A DNA stretch of 64,000 nucleotides from Nocardioides marinus (GTDB taxonomy: Bacteria > Pseudomonadota > Alphaproteobacteria > Rhodobacterales > Rhodobacteraceae): contig JAHVJD010000003.1 of assembly GCA_019801415.1 (NCBI GenBank), positions 1-64,000 on the forward strand. The letters run 5' to 3'. The position numbers were made by a program, and so were the translations under genes. This document shows positions 43,156-52,113 of the stretch, one piece after another (the first letter of the stretch is position 1; every line of letters begins with the position of its first letter). The notes below the pieces were generated by a model. It did not search any database. It was not told where the DNA came from and saw nothing but the letters and a program-made list of their open reading frames with translations.

Positions 43156-44250
43156 CTAACCGGGCAACAGCCCTGCCTGTGCGGCGGAGGCGCTGTCCGT
43201 CACGACAAGATCCGCCGCCGTCAACCCAGCGGCCCCCGTGAGACGCACGGCGGCCACGCCATCAACGAGTATCAGCTGCTCACCTTCGGCGTCCGGGTTG
43301 GGCTGTATCTCCACCTCGGGCTCAGCGCCTGGGTCGAAGTCCCAGACGAGAACCAACTGATCCTCCGCGGCATGGAAATCCATCAGCCGCAGGGTTGTGT
43401 CAGCCCCGGTCCAATCACCGACGGTGAAACTGTCCTCACCGGCACCGCCGGTCAGGACGTCACCGCCACCGGCAATCAGGGTGTCCTGCCCATCGCCGCC
43501 ATTCAGATAATCCGTCGCACTGCCATCACCAGCGCCGTCAACAATGTCATCCCCTGTCCCGCCAAACAGCGCGTCCTGCCCCAGACCGCCGTTCAGGCTG
43601 TCATCCCCATCGTTGCCAAGGATCAGGTCATCGCCGTCTCCCCCAGACAGGCTGTCGTGGTCCTGGCCGCCATACAGGACATCCGCGCCGTCACCGCCAT
43701 GCAAGCTGTCGTTGCCGAAATGCCCGTACAGGCTGTCTGCCCCCGCTCCGGCAAGAAGAGTGTCCTCGCCGTCGTGACCGTGCAACAGGTCATCACCCTC
43801 CCCCCCGGAGAGCTGATCGTCACCGCCATTGCCATGCAGCACGTCATCGCCGCCGTCGCCAAACAGGCTATCCTCGCCTTCGTACCCGCCGATCTGGTCG
43901 TCACCGCCCCCACCACGAAGGAAGTCCGCCGCGTCGGAGCCAACGAGGATATCGTTCGCATCGGTGCCGACCTGTTCCGCCTCCTGGGACGCGCCCGCCG
44001 TGTCGAAACCGTACTCTGGGGTGGCATCATCGCTTGAGGGACTGGCCGTCTCCTCCTCATCGCTGTCGTCTGTGTCAGGCGGATCGGCGAGCTCAAAGAA
44101 TCCTTCGCCGAGATCTTCGCGGCCGCGGCTCCCCTCCGCTATGTCCCCGCCCGAGGTGACGTCGTCCTCATCGTCTTCGGGGGGAACCTCTTCGACCAGA
44201 ACCGCACTGCCAATCGCCATCAGCCCCAGGACACTCGCCAACCACAACAT
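43156..44250 (-). CDS. RTX-type calcium-binding repeat protein with N-terminal membrane anchor
   Basis: A 364-residue acidic protein. It begins with one hydrophobic segment (MLWLASVLGLMAIGSAVLV), then an Asp/Glu-rich linker (EEVPPEDDEDD; DDSDEEETA) and roughly 15 nonapeptide repeats of the GGxGxDxLx type that form a calcium-binding beta roll (about 100-290), ending in a C-terminal cap rich in hydrophobic strands. The ATG at 44250 is preferred to an in-frame GTG at 44277 because GAGGG precedes it. No type I secretion genes are adjacent; the anchor suggests it may remain at the membrane. Function unknown. Confidence 0.85.
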   Translation of the reverse strand: MLWLASVLGLMAIGSAVLVEEVPPEDDEDDVTSGGDIAEGSRGREDLGEGFFELADPPDTDDSDEEETASPSSDDATPEYGFDTAGASQEAEQVGTDANDILVGSDAADFLRGGGGDDQIGGYEGEDSLFGDGGDDVLHGNGGDDQLSGGEGDDLLHGHDGEDTLLAGAGADSLYGHFGNDSLHGGDGADVLYGGQDHDSLSGGDGDDLILGNDGDDSLNGGLGQDALFGGTGDDIVDGAGDGSATDYLNGGDGQDTLIAGGGDVLTGGAGEDSFTVGDWTGADTTLRLMDFHAAEDQLVLVWDFDPGAEPEVEIQPNPDAEGEQLILVDGVAAVRLTGAAGLTAADLVVTDSASAAQAGLLPG

Positions 44251-44338
44251 GACCACCAAACCCTCGATACAAATCACCGATCATATCGCAAGCATGGCAC
44301 ATGATGTTTGTCACGCCAAAACAAAACGGGAACATGGG

Positions 44339-44869
44339 TTAACAGCCGTAAACCTGTTCTTCCGGCTCCCAGACGATGGGCTGCTGACTATACGGAATAT
44401 ACAGGGGATGCTTCGGGTGCCCGGCCTTGCTGAGACCGAGGTGATACAGAGGCTGCCCGGTCGCCCGCAATGCCGCCGCCACGCGCGCGCCCTGACCGCG
44501 ATGGACCCCATGCGTGCCCCAGGCGCAGACGACCATGTCCGCCCATCGCGCCCCTTCCAGCACCACATTCAAATTGTCCGGCCCTTCCGGATGCTTCAGC
44601 CTTCGCATCTCGCGCGGGTCCGTCACCCGGCAGGCAAAGATGTTGGTCGCCCGAAAACTGCCGAAGCCCAGCGCCCGGGCCCGCCGCTCACAGCGCTCAA
44701 TCGTCGGGTCGTTCTGAACCTCGGTGGCCGTCGAGGGGTTGAGCATGACAAACATCACCCGCCGTCCGGCCGGGTCCCAGACCCGTGTCAGGCTGTAGCG
44801 ATAGGTCTCGCAGTCCGAATAGACGGCGGTCGAGGGCGCATCGCCCTTGGTATGGCTGCGGGTAATCAT
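44339..44869 (-). CDS. DUF1643-family protein
   Basis: A 176-residue protein matching DUF1643: RYSLTRVWDPAGRRVMFVMLNPSTATEVQNDPTIERC followed by RRARALGFGSFRATNIFACRVTDP and VVCAWGTHG. The family is widespread, often on mobile DNA, and has no known biochemical role. Several conserved Cys and His are visible (IERCERRA, ACRVTD). It lies between truB and the RTX gene on the same strand. Confidence 0.85.
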   Translation of the reverse strand: MITRSHTKGDAPSTAVYSDCETYRYSLTRVWDPAGRRVMFVMLNPSTATEVQNDPTIERCERRARALGFGSFRATNIFACRVTDPREMRRLKHPEGPDNLNVVLEGARWADMVVCAWGTHGVHRGQGARVAAALRATGQPLYHLGLSKAGHPKHPLYIPYSQQPIVWEPEEQVYGC

Positions 44870-45060
44870 GCAGGCTCTCTACCCCGCCGAGACAGCGTTT
44901 CCAAGCTGACGGCACCCACTGTGAAACACACGGCAGGAGTTCCAACGGCAGTATACAGCACAGCTGAATGGGTCAGCGCCACTGACCAAGTGGATCACAC
45001 CCGAAACTTCTGGTCAGTCCCGTTGCCGCGAAAGCATGATGTGGAGCGCGTTGGCCGGGC

Positions 45061-45987
45061 TTAGTCCGCCTGCGTGGCCGCGGCATGATTGAACACCCGA
45101 CTGGGGTGCAACTCACCGGCCTTGTAGACCCCAACGGCCACCGCCTTGCCGTCCATGGACGCCCAAGCTTCCTCGCCGTATTCCACGTCGGAGGCCATCA
45201 CCATGCCGGGGTTGCCATTGCGCAGACGCACCGCCCCTTGCGGGGTGCACTTCAACTCCGGCAGGTCAGCCAGGCCTTCCTCGAGAGGGCGCAGATATTG
45301 GTCCAGTTCCGGTGTTTTCGCCAACTCGTCGATTTTCTCCAGCGAGATGCCGTCCTCTGCATCGAATGGGCCGGACCAGATGCGACGCAGCTCTTTCACA
45401 TGCCCGTGGCAACCCAACGCAGCCCCCAGATCGCGCGCGATAGAGCGCACATAGCCGCCCTTGCCGCAGGTCATTTCCAGCACGACATGATCCGCATCCG
45501 GACGATCCAGCAAGATCAGTTCCTCGACCCACAACGGCCGCGCGTCCAGCTGTACGTCTTCACCGTCCCGTGCGAGCTTGTAGGCCCTCTGGCCATCAAT
45601 TTTGACCGCCGAGAACTTGGGCGGCACCTGCATGATTTCCCCAAGGAACGGCAGCAGCGCGTCCTTGATCTGTTCGTCGCTGGGCCGGGCATCGCTCTCG
45701 GCGATCACCTCGCCTTCGGCGTCATCGGTGTTGGTGGCCTGACCAAGGCGAACGGTAAAGGTATAGGCCTTCAGTGCGTCGGTGATATAGGGCACGGTTT
45801 TGGTGGCTTCGCCCAGCGCCACTGCCAGTACGCCTGTCGCCTCGGGGTCGAGCGTACCTGCATGACCAGCCTTCTTGGCATCCAGCGCCCAACGCACCTT
45901 GTTCACGACCGCGGTCGATGTCAGCCCCGCGGGCTTGTCCACCACAAGCCAGCCGGAAATATCGCGCCCTTTGCGTTTGCGTGCCAT
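45061..45987 (-). CDS. truB: tRNA pseudouridine(55) synthase
   Basis: A 308-residue TruB that makes pseudouridine 55 in the T loop of all tRNAs. The catalytic Asp47 lies in [27 protein letters not shown] opens the fold and [16 protein letters not shown] is the conserved RNA-contact segment. A PUA-like C-terminus is present. It is convergent with none: the upstream neighbour (rluA-like) is divergent, with a 155-base gap that would hold both promoters. Confidence 0.97.
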   Translation of the reverse strand: MARKRKGRDISGWLVVDKPAGLTSTAVVNKVRWALDAKKAGHAGTLDPEATGVLAVALGEATKTVPYITDALKAYTFTVRLGQATNTDDAEGEVIAESDARPSDEQIKDALLPFLGEIMQVPPKFSAVKIDGQRAYKLARDGEDVQLDARPLWVEELILLDRPDADHVVLEMTCGKGGYVRSIARDLGAALGCHGHVKELRRIWSGPFDAEDGISLEKIDELAKTPELDQYLRPLEEGLADLPELKCTPQGAVRLRNGNPGMVMASDVEYGEEAWASMDGKAVAVGVYKAGELHPSRVFNHAAATQAD

Positions 45988-46143
45988 GCCCTGTCCCCAT
46001 GTGTAAGTGAGGCGGGCCGGTTACCGGATCGCCGGGACCGTGTCAATTTAGCAAATCCAAGGCCCGCGCGGAATACCACTGGCAACGCGGTCGGCAACCG
46101 CCCCCGCTTGCCCCCGCGCGTCACTGGCGCTAGGCACACACAT

Positions 46144-46797
46144 ATGGCCCCATCGAGCGAATACACCCCGCCGCAGGACCCGTTGGACATCCTGCACCAC
46201 GACGCCCAGATTCTCGCCCTGAACAAGCCGGCAGGACTGCTGTCCGTTCCGGGCCGTGGCGAGCACCTGTCCGACTGCCTGATCAGCCGCGTGCAGGCCA
46301 TCTTTCCGGAAGCGCTGCTGGTGCATCGCCTCGACCGCGACACTTCCGGCGTGATGGTGTTTGGTCTCAGCCCGCATGCGCAGCGCCACCTGTCCATGCA
46401 GTTCGAGAAGCGCACCGCCAAGAAAGCCTACGTGGCCCGTGTCGCCGGTCGGCTGGAGCCGCGCACCGGTACCGTCGACCTGCCGCTGATCGTCGACTGG
46501 CCCAATCGGCCACGACAGATGGTCTGTCATGAAACCGGGAAACCGGCGGTGACGGATTGGCGGGTCATGAAGTACGAGGACGGCGCCACGCGGGTGCGCC
46601 TCACTCCCAAAACCGGCCGCTCGCACCAGTTGCGGGTTCACATGCTGTCGCTTGGGCATCCCATATTGGGCGATCCGCTATACGCAAGCGGGGCTGCACT
46701 CGACCATCCGCGTCTGATGCTGCACTCTGAGGAACTGCGCATCAAACACCCCGACAGTGCTGAATCCCTGAAATTCCGGGTAAAAGCCGACTTCTAG
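46144..46797 (+). CDS. RluA-family RNA pseudouridine synthase
   Basis: A 217-residue pseudouridine synthase without an S4 domain, the same size as E. coli RluA (dual target: 23S rRNA 746 and tRNA position 32). The catalytic Asp64 is in VHRLDRDTSGVMV, with LNKPAGLLSVPGRG at the N-terminus and TGRSHQLRVHMLSLGHPILGDPLY near the C-terminus. The start is the ATG at 46144; its ribosome site is weak. It lies back to back with truB, another pseudouridine synthase, though the enzymes belong to different families. Confidence 0.92.
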   Translation: MAPSSEYTPPQDPLDILHHDAQILALNKPAGLLSVPGRGEHLSDCLISRVQAIFPEALLVHRLDRDTSGVMVFGLSPHAQRHLSMQFEKRTAKKAYVARVAGRLEPRTGTVDLPLIVDWPNRPRQMVCHETGKPAVTDWRVMKYEDGATRVRLTPKTGRSHQLRVHMLSLGHPILGDPLYASGAALDHPRLMLHSEELRIKHPDSAESLKFRVKADF

Positions 46798-46868
46798 CAG
46801 ATCTGCCGCAAAAGCGGCGGGCCACCACGGCGTCTTGCGATGCAAGATCTAACGGGCCCTGAACGCGC

Positions 46869-46894
46869 GAAAGCCGCCCCGAAGAACGGCTTTC
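46869..46894. terminator. Bidirectional terminator between converging genes
   Basis: Eight-pair stem gaaagccg / cggctttc with a ten-base loop between the rluA-like gene (plus) and the aldehyde dehydrogenase gene (minus). Smaller hairpins (ccgc-aaaa-gcgg, cttgc-gat-gcaag) lie just upstream. Confidence 0.55.
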
Positions 46895-46924
46895 CAATCA
46901 GCACGACATCGCTGCCTGCCGGGT

Positions 46925-48364
46925 TTATTCGGCAGCCCAGCCGCCGACGGCCTTCACCTCGAGGAAGTCCTCGATACCCCACTTGCCGCCTTCGCGGCCC
47001 TTGCCGGACATTTTCATGCCGCCAAAGGGGGAGCCGGCAGATCGCGACTTGCCATTCATCTCAACCATGCCGGAGCGCAGTGCGCGGGCCATACGGTTGG
47101 CACGAGCGCCGTCCTGGGTCTGCACGTAGTTGGTGAGCCCGTAGGGCGTGTCGTTGGCGATCTCAATGGCTTCCTCTTCGGTCTCGAAAGGCAGGATCGC
47201 CAGCACCGGGCCAAAGATCTCCTCGCGTGCGATGGTCATCTGGTTGTTCACATCGGCGAAGACGGTGGGTTTGACATAATAGCCCTTGTTCAGACCATCC
47301 GGGCGACCCGTGCCGCCGGCCACCAGCCGTGCCCCTTCGTCGATGCCTTTCTGGATCAGATCCTGGATCTTGTTCCACTGCAATTCATTGACCACCGGTC
47401 CGATGTGGCGGCCTTCGCGATCCGCCGGGCCGACCTCGACCTTGGAGGCCACTTCCGCAGCCTCAGTCACCACCCGGTCATAGATGCTCTTCTGCACCAG
47501 CATACGGCTCGGAGCGTTGCAGCTCTGGCCGGTGTTCTGCATCATGTGGAGAACGCCACGTTTGACGGCCTTTTCATCCGCGTCCTCGAAAATCACGTTG
47601 GCGCCTTTGCCCCCCAGCTCCAGGTGGACCTTCTTCAGGGTCAGCGCGGCATTCTGGCTGATCGCAATGCCTGCGCGGGTGGAGCCGGTAAAGGACACCA
47701 TGTCCACATCCTTGTGGCCAGTGAGCTGCGAGCCGACGCCCGGACCATCCCCGTTCACCAGGTTGAAGACGCCGGGCGGGAAGCCGGCCTCGTCCATAAG
47801 TTCGGCAAAGATCATCGCGTTCAGCGGGCTCTGCTCCGACGGCTTCAGCACCATGGTGCAGCCGGCAATGGCCGCCGCGCCCACCTTGAGCGTGACCTGG
47901 TTCATCGGCCAGTTCCACGGCGTGATCAGCGCGCAGACGCCGACAGCCTCGTGGATGATGCGATCGTTGGGAGACTCGTCATTCAGCGGCGCGTCGAACT
48001 TGAACTCCTTGGCCGCCTTGATGAAACCGCGCAAATGCCAGCTGCCCGCCCCGACCTGAGAGGTCCGCGACAGGCTGATCGGCGCGCCCATTTCCATCGA
48101 CATCGCCTGGGCCAGATCCTCGGCGCGCGCCTCGTAAACGTCGACCAGCTTTTCCACCAGCGCGATGCGCTCTTCCACCGGGGTGGCCATCCAGCCCGGC
48201 AGCGCCGCCTTGGCCGCCGCAACGGCCGCGTTGGTGTCGGCCTCGCCGCCCAGCGAGATCACCGCGCAGGGCTCCTCTGTCGAGGGGTTGATGACCTCAA
48301 AGTCGTTTGCAGCTGCAGGGGCGACCCACTGGCCGTTGATATAAAAATCGCGTTTCTCGATCAT
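46925..48364 (-). CDS. NAD(P)-dependent aldehyde dehydrogenase
   Basis: A 479-residue single-domain aldehyde dehydrogenase. The general base is in HLELGGKGANV and the nucleophile Cys in NTGQSCNAPSRM; cofactor-binding segments TPWNWPMNQ and GSTRAGIAI and the EEIFGPVLAIL motif are present. The start at 48364 (MIEKRDFYINGQWV) is chosen because upstream residues lack similarity and GGGAGAT precedes it. Substrate is unknown. It is divergent from the peroxiredoxin gene; a perfect palindrome sits in the shared control region. Confidence 0.93.
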   Translation of the reverse strand: MIEKRDFYINGQWVAPAAANDFEVINPSTEEPCAVISLGGEADTNAAVAAAKAALPGWMATPVEERIALVEKLVDVYEARAEDLAQAMSMEMGAPISLSRTSQVGAGSWHLRGFIKAAKEFKFDAPLNDESPNDRIIHEAVGVCALITPWNWPMNQVTLKVGAAAIAGCTMVLKPSEQSPLNAMIFAELMDEAGFPPGVFNLVNGDGPGVGSQLTGHKDVDMVSFTGSTRAGIAISQNAALTLKKVHLELGGKGANVIFEDADEKAVKRGVLHMMQNTGQSCNAPSRMLVQKSIYDRVVTEAAEVASKVEVGPADREGRHIGPVVNELQWNKIQDLIQKGIDEGARLVAGGTGRPDGLNKGYYVKPTVFADVNNQMTIAREEIFGPVLAILPFETEEEAIEIANDTPYGLTNYVQTQDGARANRMARALRSGMVEMNGKSRSAGSPFGGMKMSGKGREGGKWGIEDFLEVKAVGGWAAE

Positions 48365-48465
48365 CTCGGGGATCTCCCATTTCAGACGTGTTTTACCGAC
48401 TGTCTGGCCGGTTTTGCGCCACTGTGTCACCGGGCCGGACGCGGGGCAAGGGGCATTGGTGCGTA

Positions 48466-48479
48466 AATTTGATCAAATT
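48466..48479. promoter_or_regulatory. Perfect 14-base palindrome, candidate operator
   Basis: AATTTGATCAAATT is a perfect inverted repeat lying 102 bases before the aldehyde dehydrogenase start and about 198 bases before the peroxiredoxin start, in a 312-base divergent gap that otherwise holds no gene. Its symmetry and A/T-richness stand out from the GC-rich surroundings. It resembles binding sites of small dimeric repressors, but the half-site spacing does not fit FNR/CRP. Which regulator would bind is unknown. Confidence 0.4.
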
Positions 48480-48676
48480 ATGAGGCCCACTGTCAACCCG
48501 AGCCGCCGCCCCTGTGCAAATCCTTGCCCGGCAAGGAATTTGCAGTTTTCCCGTGGCATCGCCACGCGGGGGCTGTAACGTGGCAGCAGAGCACCTAGGT
48601 AGCATTCGAGGCGACTCAGGCCGCCGCCGGGCGGCGAACACCCTGACACGACAACCTGACTTAGGAGGACACTGCC

Positions 48677-49327
48677 ATGAGTTTGCGCATCAACGACGTG
48701 GTACCCGATTTCACCGCCGAAACCGACCAGGGCAGCATCTCGTTCCATGACTGGATCGGGGACAGCTGGGCAATCCTGTTTTCCCACCCCAAGGATTTCA
48801 CTCCGGTCTGCACCACTGAGTTTTCCGCCGTGGCGCAGCTGTCCGAGGAATGGGCAAAACGCAACACGAAGGTCATCGGCGTCTCTGTAGACGGAGTTGA
48901 AGAGCACAAGGGCTGGAAAAAGGACATCGAAAGCTACGGCAATGCTTCAGCGGGTTTCCCGATCATTGCGGACGGCGATCTGAAAGTCTCCAAGCTTTAT
49001 GACATGCTGCCCGCCGAGGCCTACCTGCCCGACGGCCGCACCCCTGCCGACAGCGCCACCGTACGGTCGGTCTTCATTATCGGCCCCGACAAGCAGCTGA
49101 AGCTGTCGATGACATATCCGATGACCGTGGGGCGCAATTTCGCCGAGATCCTGCGCGCTCTGGACGGGCTCCAGATGAGCGCCAAGGGCGTCGCGACGCC
49201 GGCCAACTGGGTGCCCGGCGAAGACGTCATCATCCCGCCCTCGGTCTCCGACGACGATGCCAGGGCGAAGTTCGGCGAATTCGAGGCGATCTTCCCCTAC
49301 CTGCGCAAGACAAAAGCGCCGGAGTAA
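48677..49327 (+). CDS. 1-Cys peroxiredoxin (Prx6 type)
   Basis: A 216-residue peroxidase that reduces hydrogen peroxide and organic peroxides. The peroxidatic Cys45 is in DFTPVCTTE, a Prx6-type active site; no resolving cysteine is seen, and the long C-terminal dimer domain (TPANWVPGEDVIIPP) is typical. TTAGGAGGA is a strong ribosome site before the ATG. Its stop lies three bases before the stop of the converging glycosyltransferase gene. Confidence 0.94.
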   Translation: MSLRINDVVPDFTAETDQGSISFHDWIGDSWAILFSHPKDFTPVCTTEFSAVAQLSEEWAKRNTKVIGVSVDGVEEHKGWKKDIESYGNASAGFPIIADGDLKVSKLYDMLPAEAYLPDGRTPADSATVRSVFIIGPDKQLKLSMTYPMTVGRNFAEILRALDGLQMSAKGVATPANWVPGEDVIIPPSVSDDDARAKFGEFEAIFPYLRKTKAPE

Positions 49328-49330
49328 GGT

Positions 49331-51109
49331 TCAGGAGGCCGCCACTTCCTTTTTCTGGTGTGCCTCAACCATCCTATCAAGTCTGCGGACGCTGTTGGCG
49401 ATTTTGCTTTCAACGTCCGCATTATGCGCGTTCCAGATCGAAGACGAGAAATTCGGACTGTGACCGCAGAGATAAGGCGAGGTGGTCAGAGTTCGCAAAT
49501 CGCGTTTCTGTTCCAGGTATCGGTCTATCGCTCCAGTTCGTTTATCCAGAACTGCCCAATCCCACTCCGCCATGGCTTTCAACGCCGCTTCGCGGTAGTA
49601 GCCGAAGACCAGCCCAACCAACTGATCCAATTGAACATACGTCACACCATCACGCGTTTCGACTTTTTGGATCTTTGCTGCGGGTGCCAGATCGCTAATC
49701 AGGCCAGAAAATACGTCCCATGTTCCGGCGTTCTCTTCAAGGTAGCGGTCAACCTTCAACTTCTTCGCAGAAAAATCTTCCGGGAAATAGCAATCGTCTT
49801 CATAGATCTGCAATTGCTCAACGGAGGCCGACAACGCTTTGCGAGCCATATACCAGTAACTCAGGCCACAGCCTTTCCAGCTGGGATTGCGCCGAAGCCC
49901 CGGGAACAGTTCGTATCCGTCAAGTTTGCTCTCCTGGCACCACGCATACCGATCGGTTTCTTCCGGCATCGAGAGCACCAACTTATCCGAAGGTAGCTCG
50001 TACCATGCGGTCAGACGTTCGAATTCTTCCGGGCTCAGCACTCCAATCCCAAGAAGCACCCGCAAAACCATGAATTTGGTTTGCCTGTAAATCGCCGGGT
50101 CTACAGTCAAAGACTGGTCATCAGCGAGTGCGGCCTCAACGGCCTGAACCATTCCCTCTACGTCGCCCTGAGGGACAAACGATACCATCGACGCAAGGGC
50201 GCCATGGTGTTCTTGATCCACTGCTGTCTCCGAAACCACGCGCGTACCTTCGCTAAGACATTCACAAATGCGCGTTGTCTCCAATAACGCAGTTTCATAG
50301 GCATGAATGTTGACGACAACCTTGGCCCGGCGGATCTTTTTCAAGACCTCGTCACCGAACGCATTCGTCACCACTTCGACTTTAAAGGACTGGCGCAGTC
50401 TTTCTATGTACTTCTGACGTCGACCAAAGGAAGCATCGCCGTAAAACAAGACATCAATGTCACGGTCGCCAGGGGCGGAGGCCTCAGGCGTCGGCATCGG
50501 CGCGAGGGGAACGAAATAGAGTGTCTTCAACTCCAGGTTACGCTGCCGCAATACGGAAAGGTTGCGAATCGAATAATCAATGACTGCAAGGGTCTCCTGC
50601 AATTCATCTAGGTACTCATCGGTGAACCAGCGATCAGTGGTAGACTGTTCCACTTGAAACGCTACCGTCTTCTCTCTCGGCGGCAGAGTATTATGGTATT
50701 GAGGCGCAATAACCACGTACAGATCAGCAGAATCTTCGCAATACTGCTCCACCACGTTCACCGTGAGCCTTGTCTCGCTCAAGCACGACTTCAACAAGCG
50801 GGCAATGAACAGAGTGTGCGGAGAAGCAAGAATGTCCAGCGTTTTCACCTGCCCGAGTTCGCCGCTCTCGATCAGTGCATCTCGCTGCGTGAACCAGGCC
50901 TCCAATTGCTGGGAGCTTCTTTTCTTATAGGCCCGCGCCATCCAAGGAGCGAAGGCTGATTTGGGATTACCCTCTTTGTCTGTGACCAAGAAACGCAACG
51001 GCCCCTTCGGGCGGCGCTCTTTGTCAAATAGCAAAGCCCGAACCCAGCCGCGCGGTTTGTGATTTGAATGAAAAGCCAGGCCCTTAATTCGCTGCTTCAC
51101 AGTTTTCAT
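49331..51109 (-). CDS. Two-part glycosyltransferase-like protein with C-terminal GT25-like domain
   Basis: A 592-residue protein. The C-terminal part (about 390-590) has GCGLSYWYMARKAL and LQIYEDDCYFP, matching the GCxLSH... and EDD motifs of family GT25 (LPS/collagen galactosyltransferases). The N-terminal two thirds look like a GT-B-type domain of the CgeB kind (RDIDVLFYGDASFGRRQKYIERL, CECLSEGTRVVSE), with a basic start. I infer a bifunctional surface-glycan enzyme. The ATG at 51109 (MKTVKQRIKG) overlaps the stop of the upstream GT2 gene as ATGA. The DNA of this pair appears more A/T-rich than its neighbours, hinting at transfer. Confidence 0.75.
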   Translation of the reverse strand: MKTVKQRIKGLAFHSNHKPRGWVRALLFDKERRPKGPLRFLVTDKEGNPKSAFAPWMARAYKKRSSQQLEAWFTQRDALIESGELGQVKTLDILASPHTLFIARLLKSCLSETRLTVNVVEQYCEDSADLYVVIAPQYHNTLPPREKTVAFQVEQSTTDRWFTDEYLDELQETLAVIDYSIRNLSVLRQRNLELKTLYFVPLAPMPTPEASAPGDRDIDVLFYGDASFGRRQKYIERLRQSFKVEVVTNAFGDEVLKKIRRAKVVVNIHAYETALLETTRICECLSEGTRVVSETAVDQEHHGALASMVSFVPQGDVEGMVQAVEAALADDQSLTVDPAIYRQTKFMVLRVLLGIGVLSPEEFERLTAWYELPSDKLVLSMPEETDRYAWCQESKLDGYELFPGLRRNPSWKGCGLSYWYMARKALSASVEQLQIYEDDCYFPEDFSAKKLKVDRYLEENAGTWDVFSGLISDLAPAAKIQKVETRDGVTYVQLDQLVGLVFGYYREAALKAMAEWDWAVLDKRTGAIDRYLEQKRDLRTLTTSPYLCGHSPNFSSSIWNAHNADVESKIANSVRRLDRMVEAHQKKEVAAS

Positions 51110-51969
51110 TCTATCTCTCTTTTCTTGTTCAGCCCGCTCCAAACACCTGTGACCAGCCCGGCCTGTTTAGCTCTCTTGCGTGAAGACAACAGAAGAAACG
51201 GAGACAACAATCCACCGGCAGCGTGGGCCAGGCACCTAATGCGAGCGAGAGGTCGACCATGTTTTTGCATGGCGTAAACGCGTGAGACGCCCAGATGATA
51301 GGCCTTGAAGCGGGTGATTTCGGGGTCACGGCCTGACGAGTGACCAGCCATGTGGACAACATGGGCATCCGGCACAAAAACCAGTTTGCCGCCAGCCGCC
51401 CGCACCCGCAGGGACCAATCATCGTCTTCGTGATACATGAAGATATTGGGGTCGAACTGCAGGTCGGCGAAATAGGCACGTCGCACAAAGATGGCCGCAC
51501 CTGAAACCACCGGCACCTCACACTCGACCTCAGGCCAGCCGCGCGGGAGCCACTCTCGCCGTGGCAGCAACACTGAACGCCGCCGAAAATTGGGGCTGCC
51601 ATTGCTGTTAGCAATGCGCGGTGTGAAGGCCGTGTGCGGCGGGTGGCGTCCCGCGGCGGCCAGGAAAGCTTCCACCGTACCGGGCTGCACCACGCTATCG
51701 GGATTAAGGAAAAACAGGAACTCGGTGTCAGCGTGACTGGCGCCATAATTGCAAGCGCGGCCAAATCCGAGGTTTTTTTCGTTCCGCAAAATTTTCACTG
51801 CCGGAGACTGAGCCAATTCATTCAGGGCAGCACCGTCAGAGCCTGCATTGTCCACAATGATAGTCTTGACGCCGTTAGGCAGCGAAGAGAGCATCTGCTT
51901 CAGAACAGGCGCGCTATTGTAGCTGACGGTTACAACGGTGACGTCTGAAAGAGTATGTGGGGAGCTCAT
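51106..51969 (-). CDS. GT2-family glycosyltransferase (rhamnosyltransferase-like)
   Basis: A 287-residue cytoplasmic GT-A enzyme. The nucleotide-sugar fold begins VTVVTVSYNSAPVL and continues TIIVDNAGSDGA and NLGFGRACNYGA; the acidic motif is LFFLNPDSVV and the acceptor-side base is in MYHEDDDWSLRVRAAG. This pattern is shared with WbbL-like rhamnosyltransferases of O-antigen and capsule synthesis. The ATG at 51969 with GAGGAA upstream is chosen over a longer frame. It is co-translated with the next gene, so the two enzymes likely build the same glycan. Confidence 0.9.
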   Translation of the reverse strand: MSSPHTLSDVTVVTVSYNSAPVLKQMLSSLPNGVKTIIVDNAGSDGAALNELAQSPAVKILRNEKNLGFGRACNYGASHADTEFLFFLNPDSVVQPGTVEAFLAAAGRHPPHTAFTPRIANSNGSPNFRRRSVLLPRREWLPRGWPEVECEVPVVSGAAIFVRRAYFADLQFDPNIFMYHEDDDWSLRVRAAGGKLVFVPDAHVVHMAGHSSGRDPEITRFKAYHLGVSRVYAMQKHGRPLARIRCLAHAAGGLLSPFLLLSSRKRAKQAGLVTGVWSGLNKKREIE

Positions 51970-52054
51970 GCTAGTTCCTCGGATCGCCCGGCACCAAGGC
52001 TGGGCGTCGTCCGGCGGCAAATCGCCCATCCACACAGGCGGAACGATTACCAAC

Positions 52055-52093
52055 TTAAAAACAAAGGGACGCACCCCCAATGAGGGGATGCGT
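52055..52093 (-). terminator. Intrinsic terminator of pnp
   Basis: On the minus strand a stem acgca-cccc / gggg-tgcgt (with one bulged base) is followed by CCCTTTGTTTTTAAG. It begins about 20 bases after the pnp stop and lies before the glycosyltransferase pair. Confidence 0.75.
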
Positions 52094-52113
52094 AATGTTC
52101 AGGAAAGACCCGC

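Noticed and set aside
43156-44250. DNA repeat or CRISPR-like array
   Set aside because: The periodic 27-base pattern is coding: it is the imperfect RTX nonapeptide repeat, with no identical repeats or spacers.
42955-45064. Two plus-strand frames (360 and 411 codons) opposite the RTX gene
   Set aside because: The repeats in their translation are the complement of the RTX nonapeptide repeats; no start site or family similarity.
45085-46143. Long upstream extension of the RluA-like protein
   Set aside because: It would lie antisense to truB and add about 350 residues with no similarity; the family start is at 46144.
48466-48479. FNR/CRP box
   Set aside because: The half sites TTGAT and ATCAA overlap with no four-base spacer, so it does not fit the FNR arrangement; kept only as an unassigned palindrome.
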